A stretch of 64,000 nt of DNA from Austropuccinia psidii (GCA_023105745.1 JALGQZ010000011.1:25501975-25565974), one strand, 5' to 3'. Counted from the first letter of the stretch, positions 24,221 through 36,970 are shown. The notes: a model not told the origin generated them from the sequence alone. Numbers and translations: made by a program.

Positions 24221-24773
24221 TGCAATGAGTAGGTGTTAACAGTCTTATAATTGCTATGATATTTATGAAACCAGTAGTTAGTAATACTAAAGCAGATGAT
24301 AAGTACAGTATTCTTTTTAGCATGACATTATTAAGTTAAAAATGTACCTAAGGGGAAACTACTTGATTGTCTAATGATTTAATAAGAAACCAATAACAAT
24401 AAAACACCTATTACTCTGTACTGACAGATTTTATGTCAGTTGGTAAAAACCACGTAATGAGATGGAATAATTAACTATACCTATACTCCTCCAGAATAGT
24501 GCGTACGAGTATTAGGTTTGATAGTATTCAGCTAAGTTACAAAGTGGAATAATTGATAAAATAGATTTTATGATTTTCGTAACTCAAGTCGATGATCCTA
24601 TTCTTTATATACCATTGACAGACCCAACGGTTAGTCATCCTCTCATTTCCCCATCATGATTCGGTCAGTCTAAGACACGACAGTTTATATTTATTCTCTG
24701 AGTGCCCTATCAGAGATGGATAGATAATGCCAAAATAGTCAATAGCTGAGATGATTCTCATCTATTCATAACA
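24221..24773 (-). repeat. 5' LTR of the Copia element
   Basis: 553 bp, paired with 19539-20091 with nine visible differences. The PBS adjoins its inner end, and the target duplication GTTTC follows at 24774-24778. Confidence 0.95.
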
Positions 24774-24778
24774 GTTTC

Positions 24779-26722
24779 TACATGTATATTTCTCAGCTTT
24801 TCATCTTCATCTCTCTATGGGTGAATCAGTAGTAAGTTGCTAGACTTGTTGATTATTTGGCTGACGATTGTGGTTGCACAGCTTCCAGGGTTAATTTCTA
24901 ATATACTGCATAGTACAATGGGTCACCGGCATTTTTCTAGAATTGTATTGAGGTAGTTAATTGATTTCCTGTCCCTTGATGAGGTGCTGATGTAAGATCC
25001 TATGGCTTGTATCTTGCAGTTAAAGTGTAAGAATAGTTTTTAATTCTTCTGTGCACTTGTTCCTTTGGTGAAGTAGTTTGTTACGAAAGTCTCCATCCTA
25101 TCATTTGGGTATTAAGTGGGTACTAGACTGTATCAATATTTAAATTGGCATCCGTAATTCCATGATGGAGCCAGCCAACGTCCTCCAAAGGCTTTTGTGA
25201 GGTAATTTGAATGCAATAATACGGTTTCAGTAATGCCGGTTAATTTTAGGTTAGCTGGTACTGTGTTGCATGCTTCGGCCTCGTAAGTCCCTGGAGATGT
25301 TTATTTATTTATTTTTGAGTCCATGTGACGTGATTTTTTTTTTTACAAATTAATCAATCCTGGCAGCAATCAATCAAGCTACTTCAATGTGACAAGCTCC
25401 CTTTAACTCCATTGTCTTGTTGAGGCCTGTCAATTGCCTTGTTGCAATTGCAGCCAAGGTGTAGTCACTTGATGCCTATAAATACCCCCCTCTCTGGTTT
25501 GGGATGTGCCTATTTTGGATGACATGGATTGTTAATTGAAATTTACTATCCAACGTTGTATTTTGAAAGAAACCTGGTGCAGTGAAAAATGAAAATTAAA
25601 CTATTGAGCCTGCTTCATCAATCCATGCCTTTTAGGCTAATTTCTTTTTGTGCATGTTGATTTCTTTTTGCTTTGGTATTTGAAGCAATAGTCTTCCAGT
25701 AATCATGCAAAGTAAAAATATCTCTTCTTGATAAAGAGCTCCCTGATGTATATTAAATGGCTGATACAAGTTTATCAGAGTGCTTCTGACTTTGTTATTG
25801 GCTTTTTTTTTCAGAAGTTCTTCTTTTATGCTCCATCAAGTCATATGCTGTTGATTGGAACTTTCAGATGATATCATTTTGTGTTTAGCTTGATTTCTTC
25901 ATCCTAGCTTGGGGTTTTTTTTAAACCCATTCAGATAAATCCTGAAACATTAAATAATAAATGAGAAAAATGTAAGCTTTTACTTCATAGTTTTTATTTG
26001 GTCAATCTTATATCTGTTGATTGTTTTTATAGAAAAAAAATTGATTGGAGTATAAAAGGTAAAGGCTTGTTTTAAGAATGAAATGAAATTAAATTAACAG
26101 TTATTTTGTTTTAATTTTGTAAATAAAATAAAATAAAATAAAATAAGAAAAAACAAAAGGAAATAATCTATCTATTAATAATAATCAATCATTTGCTGTA
26201 AGTTTATTTTTTTTAAATAATTCTTGTCACCCTATATATCTTGTTTTTGACAATTACAAGATTATGATTCTGTTGAGTAGGATTAATTGAGAGTTTTATC
26301 TCAATTAATTAAAAAATGATTAAAGCTTTTTTATATCTATGCTTAATCACTTCTCATATAAGATATCAACTTCAAATAAATTGTAAGTTTCCAATTTCTA
26401 TTTATCATCTAAAGTGATTTGGCTTGAAACTAATTAGTAATTTGTTATTTATTTATTATATATATATTGATCTTGAGAATAGAGAAATATAATTATAAAA
26501 CATCTTCAATATCAAGTAGGTTTATATTTTAATTTTTCCTTCTAAGCTGATATGAATTGAAGGTTTTTTTTTTTTTTTTTTTAGCTTGAAAAAAAATTCA
26601 ATAATAATAAAAAAAAGAAATAAGAGTAAAATAATAAATGAAATAAATAAATAATAATATTAATGGAAAGGGATGGGTTAAAAAATAACAAAGAATTGAG
26701 GACTTAGAAGGTAAGATTTATT
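24779..26722. other. Noncoding F1-R DNA right of the Copia element
   Basis: No ORF of note. A TATAAATACCCCCCTCTCT promoter-like stretch lies at 25479-25500 (+ strand). From about 26430 to 26722 the sequence matches, in reverse complement, the DNA downstream of the second small ORF in E1 (7214-7670), including a short TA-dinucleotide tract and the phrase AACCTACTTGATATTGAAGA. Confidence 0.55.
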
Positions 26723-27217
26723 TTAATTCCTTTTACCAAGTATCTTCATTACTAATTCTTGTTTGAAAAATTTTCCTCCCCTCCATTTTTCTCTTTTAAG
26801 ACTTTTGAAAAGGTATTCTTTACAGAAGTAGTCCCAATCTTCTGTATTTAATTTGGTTGCACCACATCTATGGCTGAATATTGCTGGTATAAGTGCTTCT
26901 TCCCAGTGACAATCCCAGGTGGAACTATTAATAGTATAACCTCTTGAGGTCTTGCTTATTTTTCCATTTTCAGTTTCAAAATTATGAAGGTTTAACCAGT
27001 CTTGGCATTCCCAGGTTTTCCAAAATAATGATTCTCTGAGGTGTTCTTCCATGTTAAATATTTCATTCCAGTAATTTTTTCCAAGGTTGCCTTCAACTCC
27101 ATCCCAGGTCAGTAAATCCAAGAATTCATACTTTGTGAGGTTGAATCCAGGTAATTCTTTCCATGGATGAGGTATGATAGTTTCTGATGGTAGTTTTTCT
27201 TTTTTAAAGATGTCCTC
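26723..27217 (-). pseudogene. FLxLLT-domain ORF of F1-R, truncated by E2
   Basis: The frame runs from the E2 junction (27217, reading EDIFKKEKLPSE) to a stop at 26723. It contains LPGFNLTKYEFLDLLTWDGV then EGNLGKNYWNEIF, matching the E1 ORF at 6623-7213. The region after the junction is free of stops (about 164 codons), so this copy is better preserved than E1. Its C-terminus is basic (SLKREKWRGGKFFKQELVMK). The N-terminal part is lost beyond 27218 because E2 inserted here. The function is unknown. Confidence 0.7.
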
Positions 27218-28999
27218 TGTACGGTGTGGATATGAAACTTTGATTAAAAATCAAGTACTTTTCCTGTCCTCAAAATTTGTATAAGGTAAAAATCAATTAA
27301 AAATAGTATGAAATATTATTTTTTAAGAGAAAACACGCCAATTTTATTGTTTATAACTTTATTAGTATAAAACAATAATATTATAAAAATGTACTGTTTT
27401 ACCAACAATAAAAATTTATCCAAAAAATACTCTACAAGAGATATTTTAAGGCTACAAAAGAAATTTCTTCAAGAGCAATTTCAATTGGAATTAATTTAGC
27501 AAAGAACGGCAAGCAATTAATTAAAGAACAAAGTCTTTAAAAAGAATATTAAAGAGAAAACACGCCTAAAAGTGACCAGAGTGAATTTGGACACAAAGTG
27601 ACAAAGTTTACAGTGATGAAAGATGCTTTAATTCACTTTTGGGGTGGTTCAGGGGTATAAATGATTATAAGAGTTACAAACAATTATTATAATGATTTTT
27701 TCACGTGGTTAAAAGGTTTAAAATGATATAAGAAAGGTGGTTGGAATATTTTATTGATTGGTTTATCAATGTTTAAACTAATTATAAAAGGAAAAGATTC
27801 TAACATGAAGAGAAAAGTGGGGCAAAGAAGACATTCTTTTATAGCCATCAATTCTCTTACTCCAAAAGTAAAATTTACTCTTGTCAGTCGTGAAAAACAG
27901 TCTGACAACAGAAAAGCCAATTATGGCATCATTGAACCCTGGTTTAGACCAAAAAGGGCTGGTTTAAGCCATTTTTAGCCATTTTAGACCCTTAAATCAG
28001 CCATTACTATAGCAATACCAGGCCTAGAGCCTTCAAATCACGTCAGAATGTGTGTCAGAGGAGTAGAAACCAGTTAAAGCTGTTTTTACTATGATTGTTT
28101 TATCTTAAGGGTAGTTTTACCCTCTTGGCAACAGCTAAAACTACCCCAGTTGGTATCAAAACCTCATCATCAATTGAGTCCACAGACCCTGTAACTCAAT
28201 TCCAGGCCAAAAGTGATGAACTTTTGCATGAATTTTGACATCCCACGCCTGTCAGCAAGGATTTTGGGGGTCTTTCCAATTTATTTTTCCTTTAATTCCT
28301 CATCATGTATTATACTTATAATTTACATATGTAATTCAATTCAATTGTACAGTACAATACGGTAATAATTGACACCTCATATGTAAATCAAAGTTCACTT
28401 ATGTAATACACGCGCACATTTTGACATTTCAATTGAATTCAATTGAAAATACTTCAATTCCTCATAACTTCTAAACTAAACACAACACCTCAATTTTAAC
28501 ACAAAAATTGATGGTTAACACCACATGTGGTGTGAATTAAATTAAGATTTTGAGGATTTTCAACTTTTGTATTGAAAATACTAAAAACTTAATTTAAGCT
28601 TATTTAGAGTTGAGTTACAAGAATTTCACTCAGTGGTGACCCCACCTGATTTTTTATGAGGAATCCAATGGTGAAATAATTTTCATGTGTTTATTTATTG
28701 AATAAAAAGTTATAATAATTTTCATTTAACCTTTTTCCAAATTTATTTATTTTTTCACAATTTTGTTAAAATTTCATTTTTACTTAATTTTTTCAAGTAT
28801 AAATGTAATTTTATACTTACAAAATTTGAATGTATTTTTATTCTTAAATTGTAATTAATTTTTTTATTTTTAATATAATTTTATATTTATATTTTGATTT
28901 TTATTTTAATAATTTAAATAAATTTATTTTATTTATATTAATATGTTATTTTTGTATTTGTGGTCTTTTGGGTATATGAAATTACCTCTAAGGCTCACA
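27218..28999 (-). repeat. 3' LTR of E2 (LTR2)
   Basis: A 1782-bp LTR, TGTACGGTG...GGCTCACA on the + strand. On the - strand a TATAAAAG box is at 27843-27836. LTR2 copies at 3627-5458 and 37187-37983 match it. A 77-codon ORF inside (27920-27687, -) recurs in the other copies because the LTR is shared; I do not treat it as a gene. Confidence 0.92.
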
Positions 29000-29016
29000 T
29001 TCCCTCCCCCTAAAAA
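29000..29016 (-). promoter_or_regulatory. Polypurine tract of E2
   Basis: On the - strand TTTTTAGGGGGAGGGA lies directly before the LTR start TGTGAGCC. It sits 6 bp after the polyprotein stop at 29022. Confidence 0.8.
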
Positions 29017-29021
29017 GAATA

Positions 29022-29969
29022 TTACTTTGTAATATTGGTGTTTCTAGTGTGTCTGAATCTTCTGAGGAGTTTGGTAGCTTCTGGTATATATTTTTCTTCT
29101 AACCATTCATCTTCACAAGTTGGGTCACTGTACCTAACAAGGTATTCCCTCACTTTCTTGGTTCTTAATTTCCTTTCTTTAAGAACTTTGGTAATTTTCT
29201 TAGTACCAGATGTCTCAATAGGAGGTATAACTTGGGGAATCTTATTCCTCAAGGGAAATCTCTCAGCATCACTAGATTTATATGGCTTTGTCAAGCTTAC
29301 TGGAAATGTAGGGTGCTTATTTCTAAGTTCTTCAGATAACTCTACTTCAACAGCATTTTCTCCATGGAGGGCCTTAATCATAGAGGGTCATGCAAAGGAG
29401 TCTTTCAACTTTTTACATCCTTTGATGTTATTGAAGTTAGTGGTTGATACAAGAACCAGGTCCCCCACTTTGAAATCTGGAGTTGCATGTGATTTATCCC
29501 ATTTGTCTTTAGCATACGCAAAAGAGTCCTCCATGCATCTTACTGCATGCTTTCTAGCTTTTTCTAGCATTCCTTTGAAGCTAGCAGCTGTGGAATGTAT
29601 TTCAATTAAGTCTTTCCTCAAGGAATCTTGGGGTAACTTGGAGTTCCATCCTTTTTCTAGAATAGCAGGAGTCTGATTGGTACTGGCATGGATTGATGTT
29701 TTATATGCTAATTCCAGTTCTGGCAACAGAGTACACCAATCATGGGTAAATCCATCACAATCTTTGAATTCAAGGCCATATGCACAAAATCTTCTCACCA
29801 TGTCCTCTAAGGTTTGGATCATCCTTTCAGCCAGGCCATCAGTTTGTGGGTGGTAGGCTGTAGAGAAAGACAGTTTAGTGCCAAATAATTGGTGAAGATT
29901 TGTCCATAGTGCTGAAGTGAATTTGGGATCTCTATCACTGATGATACTTGTAAATATCCCAGTCCATGA
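29022..29969 (-). pseudogene. pol: E2 integrase C-terminal half and chromodomain
   Basis: This continues the integrase core interrupted by the F1 solo LTR. Reading resumes at SWTGIFTS with the second catalytic Asp (ISDRDPKF) and the Glu ([15 protein letters not shown]). A TGA at 29388-29390 falls within the stretch DSFA-stop-PSMIKALHG. The C-terminus (about 29200-29040) has a chromodomain: ITKVLKERKLRTKKVREYL, then VRYSDPTCEDEWLEEKYIP. Chromodomains bind modified histone tails and guide integration. Confidence 0.88.
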
Positions 29970-31764
29970 TGTGGTATGCCATACCATATCAGCTTAATAA
30001 AATTTTTTTGAGGGGAGTGAAAAGTAGAAGTACCCCTATGGGTAGCTTCTGTTGGAAACAAAAGAAAAGGATCTTTGTCCCAGTTGGTAAGGTGATGCCT
30101 TGTGTCAAGGAAAATGGCTATGTCATTGGTTTAAGCCACATTGAAGACATAAAGTAAAAAAATTAATTAAAAAAAAAAAAAAAAAAAAATTAATTAAAAA
30201 TGTCAAAATTTTGGAAAATCCTTTTAAAGTTTGGAAAATACCTGAAACCTAACCCTAAAATAAAATTAGGTTTCAACCCACAAATTGGCCTCAAAAAAAT
30301 CAAAATTCTAAATTCAAGACAGAAGCAGGATACATGTACAGATTACATAAGCAGGAAGGAGTTAAGGAAGTATTATTAATCAGATTACTTGATTAGTAAT
30401 ACTTAGGGAGCTAAGGATTAGTCAGCAAGTCTAATGATTAGTAATAAAGTTCAAATAAGCACCAGCAAAAATACCTCAAATTAGTAAGCAACCCAACAAA
30501 TGACATCATCAACCAAACAAATGATGCAATGATTTACATGAATGACATCATTTAGGTGGGACCACCAGAAAAGAATTTTACCAGCCAAAAGAAACTGAAA
30601 AATTCTAAGTCCCTCTTTTTGAACACCTCCCATGGAGAGCCCAAAAATTATAAATAGAGGGCCTCTCTCCCCAAATTTTTCCTCTTTCCCTCATGTCTTT
30701 TATCCCCCCTAAAGTGGAAAGTGGATTTAAATTCATCCCTGACTATCAGGTTAACTAGTCTACAAATATATAATTCTATTATATAAAGGATAAAAAGGCT
30801 TTATATAATAGTCTTATAGAAAAATAAAAAAAAGTCTTATAAAAAAAAGAAGAGCTTTATAATATAATTTTATTATATAAAGGATAAAAAGGCCTTATAT
30901 AATAGTCTTATAAAAAAAAGAAAAATTCTTAAAATAAAGAAGCAGTCTTATAAAAAAAAAGTATTATAAAAAAGAAAAACTTTATAATATAATTTGATTA
31001 CATAAAGGATAAAAAGGCTTTACATAATAGTCTTATAAGCTTAAATTAAATAAAATAGTATTTTAAAAAAGGATTTTACCTTATTATAAGCAATCAAAGC
31101 TTTGAAGAAGGAAAAGAAGGGTCACTTAGTTATTTTATTAAGAAATTATTATTATTTTCATTTCAAAAAGTCATATTTTGGTTACTACAAGGACATTTTA
31201 TTAATTATAAAGGACAAAAACCTATTATAAGAATACAATAGTGTTATTCTTATTAAAAAAAAGAAAGAATTATTATCAAATTAAATTATTAAAGAGTGGC
31301 TATTATTTAGTCTGGTCATATCAGAATTTCATTTCATTCAAAATAATGAATCATATAAAAAAAGTGTTTGATTGTTTGTTCAGTATTATTATTAGCCTAG
31401 TGTCTCCAGATTATTTTGAATTGCTGTTGTAGTAGTATTTTGTGTGAATTGTGATAGTTTTTTTATTTCTTTTGGTTAATTAAATAGTGTTATATTTAAA
31501 AGGTTAAATAAATATTTTGAGATCAAGCAAAGTCTGATTGAGTCTGTTGAATACACTTTTCTGAATTAGCCACCATCAATAAATAAATTGATTGTGAACT
31601 CAAGTTAAGATAATTCAGCATTTTTCAGGAAGGGCAGTCTAGATTATTCTAGCACACGAGCAGAGCAAGGGTTACAAGCTTGAACAGCAATTCAAAACTG
31701 TTTTCTTGTAATTTCCCCTTCCAGGTACTGCCTCATTTTATCCCACACAAGAGGAGTTCCCACA
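29970..31764 (+). repeat. Solo LTR of family F1 in the integrase of E2
   Basis: The 1795-bp unit starts TGTGGTATGCCATACC and ends GGAGTTCCCACA. It is flanked by ATGA on both sides (29966-29969 and 31765-31768), a 4-bp target duplication. Removing the LTR and one ATGA joins the integrase reading RVVS to SWTGIF in frame. It contains poly(A) at 30170-30189, the core promoter TATAAATA at 30649-30656, and three copies of a roughly 100-bp A/T-rich unit with AAAGGATAAAAAGGC (30780-31040). A 63-codon ORF at 31241 is probably spurious. Confidence 0.92.
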
Positions 31765-31768
31765 ATGA

Positions 31769-32480
31769 CACTACTCTATTCCATATCAGAAGAGCTGTAT
31801 CCATGGCTGTATCATCTTTGTGACATGGTAAAAAGATTGGAGTTTTACTGAATCTGTCCACAATTACTAGGCAAGCATTATAGCTCCTGTCACCTCCTGG
31901 TGGTAGGCCAGTTACCCAATCCATATGGACAGTTTCCCAAGGTCTGTTTGGTTCTTGGATTTTTATCATATTTCCAAGTCTTTTGCCCGTGGATTTATTT
32001 GCCTTTTGGCATCTGTCACAGGTTTTGCAATACTCTGCAACATCTTTCTGCCACATTGGCCACCATATGCAGGTCTTTACTTTTTCTCTTGTTCTGTCTT
32101 CAGACAGATGTCCTGAAAAGGGACTATCATGGCATTCTTTCAGTACAAGATTGATTAATAACCTGTCTACAACTGTCATGACACATGTGTGCTTGGTTCT
32201 GTGGTAAATTATACCATCCAGTAGGGGAAATCTTCCTTCATCATAAGATTTCCTCCATACTTCATCCAAGGCATGTATTAGAGAGTTGTCTTTACAGTCT
32301 TTGTTAAGTAATTGGCATAAGATGCTACAATTCTTATCTTGAGTGTAACTACTTCTGGATTCTTCAAAGAAGGTGGTGTTCAAGTCTGTAACACTTATTC
32401 CTTCTATTGGAATTTGTGGTGAAGCTTCTTCTGGCACATAAGCAGGATTATCAATATTATTTGGTAATGGCCATCTGCAC
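31769..32480 (-). pseudogene. pol: E2 linker and integrase N-terminal half
   Basis: The frame at 32437-31733 has the HHCC zinc-binding domain (HDSPFSGHLSEDRT then CKTCDRCQ) and the first catalytic Asp of integrase (VHMDWVTGLPPGGD). It stops only because the F1 solo LTR begins at 31764. The frame change relative to the upstream RNase H occurs near 32480. There the expected ADGLSRWP motif reads ADG and jumps, consistent with deletion of about 13 nt between two GATGG repeats. Confidence 0.85.
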
Positions 32481-35400
32481 TCTTATGAATATTCCCATCC
32501 TTATGAACAATAGTCATATTGCCTCTGTATTCTTGTATGGCTATTTGCCATCTGAGCTTGTGTCTGTTGGGTGTTTTCATGTTCAAAAGTGATTTGAAAG
32601 CCGTACAATCTGTTATCACTTCAAAAACACATCCCTCTAAAAAGTAGTTCAATTTTTACAAGGCCCAGACAAGGCATAGACATTCCATATGACTTGCTCC
32701 ATATCTGGCTTCAGTTGGTTTGATTTGCCTGGATATGAAACATATGGTTCCTTCTACAGGCTTATCATTTATGATCTGAATTTGGTGAAGTGCAGCACCC
32801 AGTCCATCCCCTGATGCATCAATATACAGTTTGAAAGGCAATTTAAAGTCTGGCATCAGTAAGAGTGGAGCAGTGGTCAATGCTTCTCTTAGAGACTCAA
32901 AAGCTTTGACTCTGTCAACAGTCATCTCAAACACTGTGTCTTTGTCACACAACTTATAAAGTGGTCTTGCTATGGATACAAAATCTTTAATATCTTGCCT
33001 GTAATATCCTGCAAAACCTAAGAATGACTGAATTTCCTTCTTATTCTGAGGCATGGGTTTTAACAATACTGCTGCAACTTTGTTTTTATCAATTCCAAGG
33101 GACAAACCAGATACAACATGTCCTAGTGCTTTAAGTTCTTTAAATTCAAAATGACATTTCTTCAAGGAGATTTTCATGTTTACTGATTGGATTTTTGTCA
33201 AAACTCTTGATAATCTGTACATGTTGTCCTCCCAAGTCTTGGAACAGATAATAATGTCATCAATGTAAATGATTAACCATCCCTCTGAGAGTTCTTCAGG
33301 GAAGATTTCATTCATCATTCTTTGGAAGTGTGAAGGTTCATTTTTGATACCCAAGGGCATCCTTAAGTATTCATACACTCCACAATGAACAATAATTCTC
33401 AAGTATTATCTTGCTCTTGGTGTTACCACATTTTGATGGAATCCTTTAAGGGCATCCATAGTGGTTATATACACTGCTTGAGATATTTGAGTAAGGGCAA
33501 TTTGGATTTTTGGTATTGGGTATCTGTCTGGGACAGTGTAAGTGTTCAGAGCTCTAAAGTCCCCAGCTATTCTGGATTTTCCATTATGCCACCCCACTAT
33601 GACTGGTGTAGTTATTTCTACTTCCTCATTGCGGCCTACTTTACTTATTACACAAAGGTCCAGAAGTTCTTTGATATGAATTTCTAGAGCTTCTCTTGAT
33701 TTTGGACTTGCTGGATAAGGAGGTCTCCTTAAGAGTGGTGGATAAGGTCTCTCAATGTTAAGAATGATGTCAAATTCATGACCAATAATTGCTCCCAGAG
33801 GTTCTTTGTCTGTAGAAAATGCTCCTCTGTGGTCATACAAAAGGGAAGAAATTTCATTTTCTTGTTTATCAGTCAGATGAAGGCTTATCTCAGCCTCATT
33901 TAACTGTTCAGACTTGAATTTCTCTAACTCTAAGTTGACTGGTGATACTTTGTTTACTGTAATTTGTCTTTTAAATGGTAAAAAGGCAAATTTCTGGCGC
34001 TTATTGTCCCCAATTGTAAAGTATCTGTCTTTGTTATTATGTAAATCTATCCCATACATGATTAAATAGTCATTTCCCAATAAAAAATGGGTACTAGAGC
34101 AATTTTCCATAACAACAAATTCAACTGTGATTCTCAAATTACCATTTATGTGTGGGAATATGACATTGGTCTCAAAGATTCCTAATGCTTTCATTGGGTT
34201 ACTTGCACTGTTGAATTTTATACCATCAATTGGTAACAATTGGTCTTCAAAATTTGGTACACAAGTCTTAAGAAAAGATTTTCCAACACAAGAGCAGAAG
34301 GCTCCTGGGTCAAGCAAAGGTTTGGTGGGCTTGTTGTCAATCACCACTTCTGTTATACAGGAATTACCAGCTGTATAACCTTTTCCTCTGTTTGGTTTTG
34401 TCTTCATAAGTTGTGCATCTTGAACTTTTGATAAATCAACGTGACCATTGCTCAATTGTGGTAAGTGGGAATAAGATTCCATGATGTCAAAAGTGGCATT
34501 GATATTTTCTATATCTTTTGAATATTCAGAAAATATGGATGACTTATCATCTGAATTGTCTTCAATTATGTATTCTTTTTCAACATCTGGTCCCTTTTCA
34601 ATGTCAATTTCATTGATTTTCCCCCTTTTTGGACATGTATTGGCTAAATGGGTGGTGCTTTGGCAAATATGGCATTTTCTGACTGTATCTGCAGATTTAT
34701 ATTTAATAATACTAGAATTTTCTTTGGGTTTTTTGTCCACAGAATCTTTCCAAGGTGTATTAAACCTTGTTTTGAGATTCACCCTACTAGAACCAATTTT
34801 GGTTCTGGTGGTTACTTCTTCTAGTATATTGATAATATCCTCTGCTGAAGATTGTTCAGTAGTCCTGCTTTTGACAGCATGCTCTAAGTCACCTCCACAT
34901 TGTCTCAGAATTTTTCTATGGATCATAAATTCTGACATGTCAGGATATAATGCTGTTAATCTGTCCTTTTGTTGGCAAAACCATGGTAAAGCTTTGTCTT
35001 TATCAGCATTAAATTTGGCAGATTTAAAGGTTGTTTCAACTTTAAACCTCCAAGAATCATTTGCCCATTTGTTGATGATTTGGGTTTTCCACCAAGTCCA
35101 ACTCTGGTGTCCATGTGCTTGTCTTATTTTGATGTACCATCTGTGAGCTGATCTGGTAAACAAGGTGTTAAACCTGGCTGTTACCAATATGTCTGGTAAT
35201 TCAAAATCCACTTTTATCATGTCAATACCTCTAATGAATTCCATATGGTCATACTCTCCTTCACCATTGAAGTGAGGCCATTCTTTAAGTTTTGGAACTT
35301 CTTTCAAGAGTGCTTGGCCCATTGATGGTTCCAAGTTATGAAAAGAAGTAGATAATTCATTTTTTAATTGTGAATTATCAGGATCCAATACTTGTGGATT

Positions 35401-36732
35401 TGAATTTCTTGTGCCCTCATTTTGATTTAGAGGTGTAGAAATTCTTGGTAAGGTGTTCAGTATTTGTTCAATGTCATTCATTTTACTGTTGCTACACCTT
35501 TGGGAATTTCTGTATTAATGTTGGAAGCTTTGTATTAAATTTATTACTTCAATTTTATACATGTCTTCCTTATGTGTCAGTTTTTGCCATAACTCTGTCT
35601 GTCTTGTATTATCAGCAGTGACTGGATTCAATTTCATTGATAATTTTGATACTTCTTCTTGTGAAGCATCAAAACACTTTTTCAAGGCAATGGTACATGT
35701 CTTTACTTCATTAAATGAATTTGAAATGTCATCAAGGACTTTCTTGTTATCTGTCTTGATAATATTTATGGCTTGTTTAATTATTGTTTCAATTATGTCA
35801 TCAATATTGAATTTAGAATATTGATCTGTTAATTCTTTAATAATTGCAGATTGTTCATTTATTTTATTGTTAGAAGAATTATCATTATTGGAATTTTTAA
35901 TTGTTCTTAAAACTTTTTCAAAACACATAAGTGTTTCATTAATTTGGCACAGACTCAGGTTGTTTGTTTTAATGTTGTTACAAATGGTTTCATTTTTATC
36001 AGAAAGATGTTTTCTCACGTCATTTATAGCATTATACAACTCTGGGATGGAATCAAATGTGTCAGAAATCATTTCTGGAATCTTAATCTGGCTTCCTCCT
36101 TCTTCTGTAATTCCATCATGGTTCTGGCCATCTGAAATACATTTTCCATGGCATCCTGCTGAATCTTTGGGATTCTGTAGCCCTGGCTGTAAGGTTTTGG
36201 GGCTGGTGCCTTCCCTTTGCATTTGCTTGGAGTTTGTGGCTGCTTTTTCACGTTGGAATTGCTGGTGCTGGCCACTGGGGCTGTCTTTGGCACTGGTTTT
36301 GGTGGTGGAGGGTTTTTTTTCCTCCATTCTAGTGTCAACAGCATCATGTTTTTCTCCTCCATCAATGGATTCCATCCATAGACCAATTTGCAAGTGTTGG
36401 GATGGCCCAGGAATTTTCTTACTGTCAGGTCAGAATTCATGCAGTTCTTCCACAGGTCTGCAAGGATCTGGTACTGCTTGAATTGAAGTGCATTGTTGTA
36501 TGCACTGTGGCTGGCTTTGTATATGTCCACAGAGGCTTGTTGTGGCGGTGTCAGCTCTTTTTGAAGGTAAAATAGTACTATCAGCTTCAGAATGACCCAA
36601 TTTAGTTGTTTGGAAGTCATCAACCGACCCTTTTCCTTCTGTACCTGATTGGCCTCTGCCATAATCACGTCTATTACCTTTTTGGGAGCTGCTTGAGGGG
36701 TTGTAGCTGGCTCCTGACCTGGTTGAAGGCAT
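32481..36732 (-). pseudogene. gag-pol: E2 Gag-protease-RT-RNase H
   Basis: One continuous frame from ATG 36732 (MPSTRSGASYNPSSSSQKG) with stops at 36430-36432 (TGA), 35515-35517 (TAA), 33406-33408 (TAA) and 32656-32658 (TAA). Gag has an N-terminal low-complexity part, a predicted coiled region around NTRQTELWQKLTHKEDMY, and an intact CCHC knuckle CHICQSTTHLANTC at 34677-34632. Protease has LLDPGAFCS (34318-34298), with Pro where DTG/DSG is usual. RT has ITTPVIVGWHNGKSRIAGDF and YIDD near 33268-33257. RNase H has [15 protein letters not shown] and [10 protein letters not shown]. The stops at 33406 and 32656 replace codons between well conserved residues, so each is probably a point mutation. 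Confidence 0.92.
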
Positions 36733-36751
36733 AATTATGGTTTAAAAAGTC

Positions 36752-36970
36752 TTAAAATAGTATTTTTACGTCAAAAAACTTACTATTGGCCAAATTCTTA
36801 GCTTTCTGGAGAGTATTACTTATGTCCAAGTTAATCAATTCAGAAGATATTGGTTCAGGTTGGTTATTTTGAGTCACAATAACAGTACTATTATGGTCTG
36901 AATTAATAGTGCTTGCAGGAACAATGCTGGTGACTGTTGAGGCTGTTTCAATATTCTCTTGTCTTACCAT
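36752..36970 (-). other. Possible upstream ORF in the E2 leader
   Basis: A 72-codon ORF (MVRQENIETASTVTSIV...) ends 20 bp before the Gag ATG, in a different frame. It is Ser/Thr/Asn rich with no recognised domain. It could be an upstream ORF that limits Gag translation or chance; I lean to chance. Confidence 0.25.

Larger units (their letters stand above)
19539..24773 (-). mobile_element. Complete Ty1/Copia retrotransposon with LTRs and target duplication
   Basis: A 5235-bp element with 553-bp LTRs (19539-20091 and 24221-24773), each TGCAATGAG...TTCATAACA. The flanks GTTTC at 19534-19538 and 24774-24778 are a 5-bp target duplication. The two LTRs differ at nine positions that I can find (eight transitions), about 98.4 percent identity, so insertion is fairly recent. 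Coding order on the - strand is Gag, protease, integrase, RT, RNase H, the Copia order. It lies within noncoding DNA of F1-R. Confidence 0.95.
9206..27217 (-). mobile_element. Ty3/Gypsy element of family F1, copy F1-R (3' part, nested insertions)
   Basis: In element order on the - strand: FLxLLT ORF (27217-26723), noncoding DNA interrupted by a Copia element, Pol (14439-11278), conserved stem-loop and polypurine tract, then 3' LTR (11229-9206). The upstream part (5' LTR, PBS, gag, protease) is missing, because E2 begins at 27218 and unrelated DNA begins after E2 at 37984. It is the only F1 copy here with reverse transcriptase and integrase. Confidence 0.85.

Noticed and set aside
27687..27920. 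77-codon ORF found in three places (also 4132-4323 and 37656-37889)
   Set aside because: It recurs only because LTR2 recurs. It spans the promoter region and shows no coding bias.
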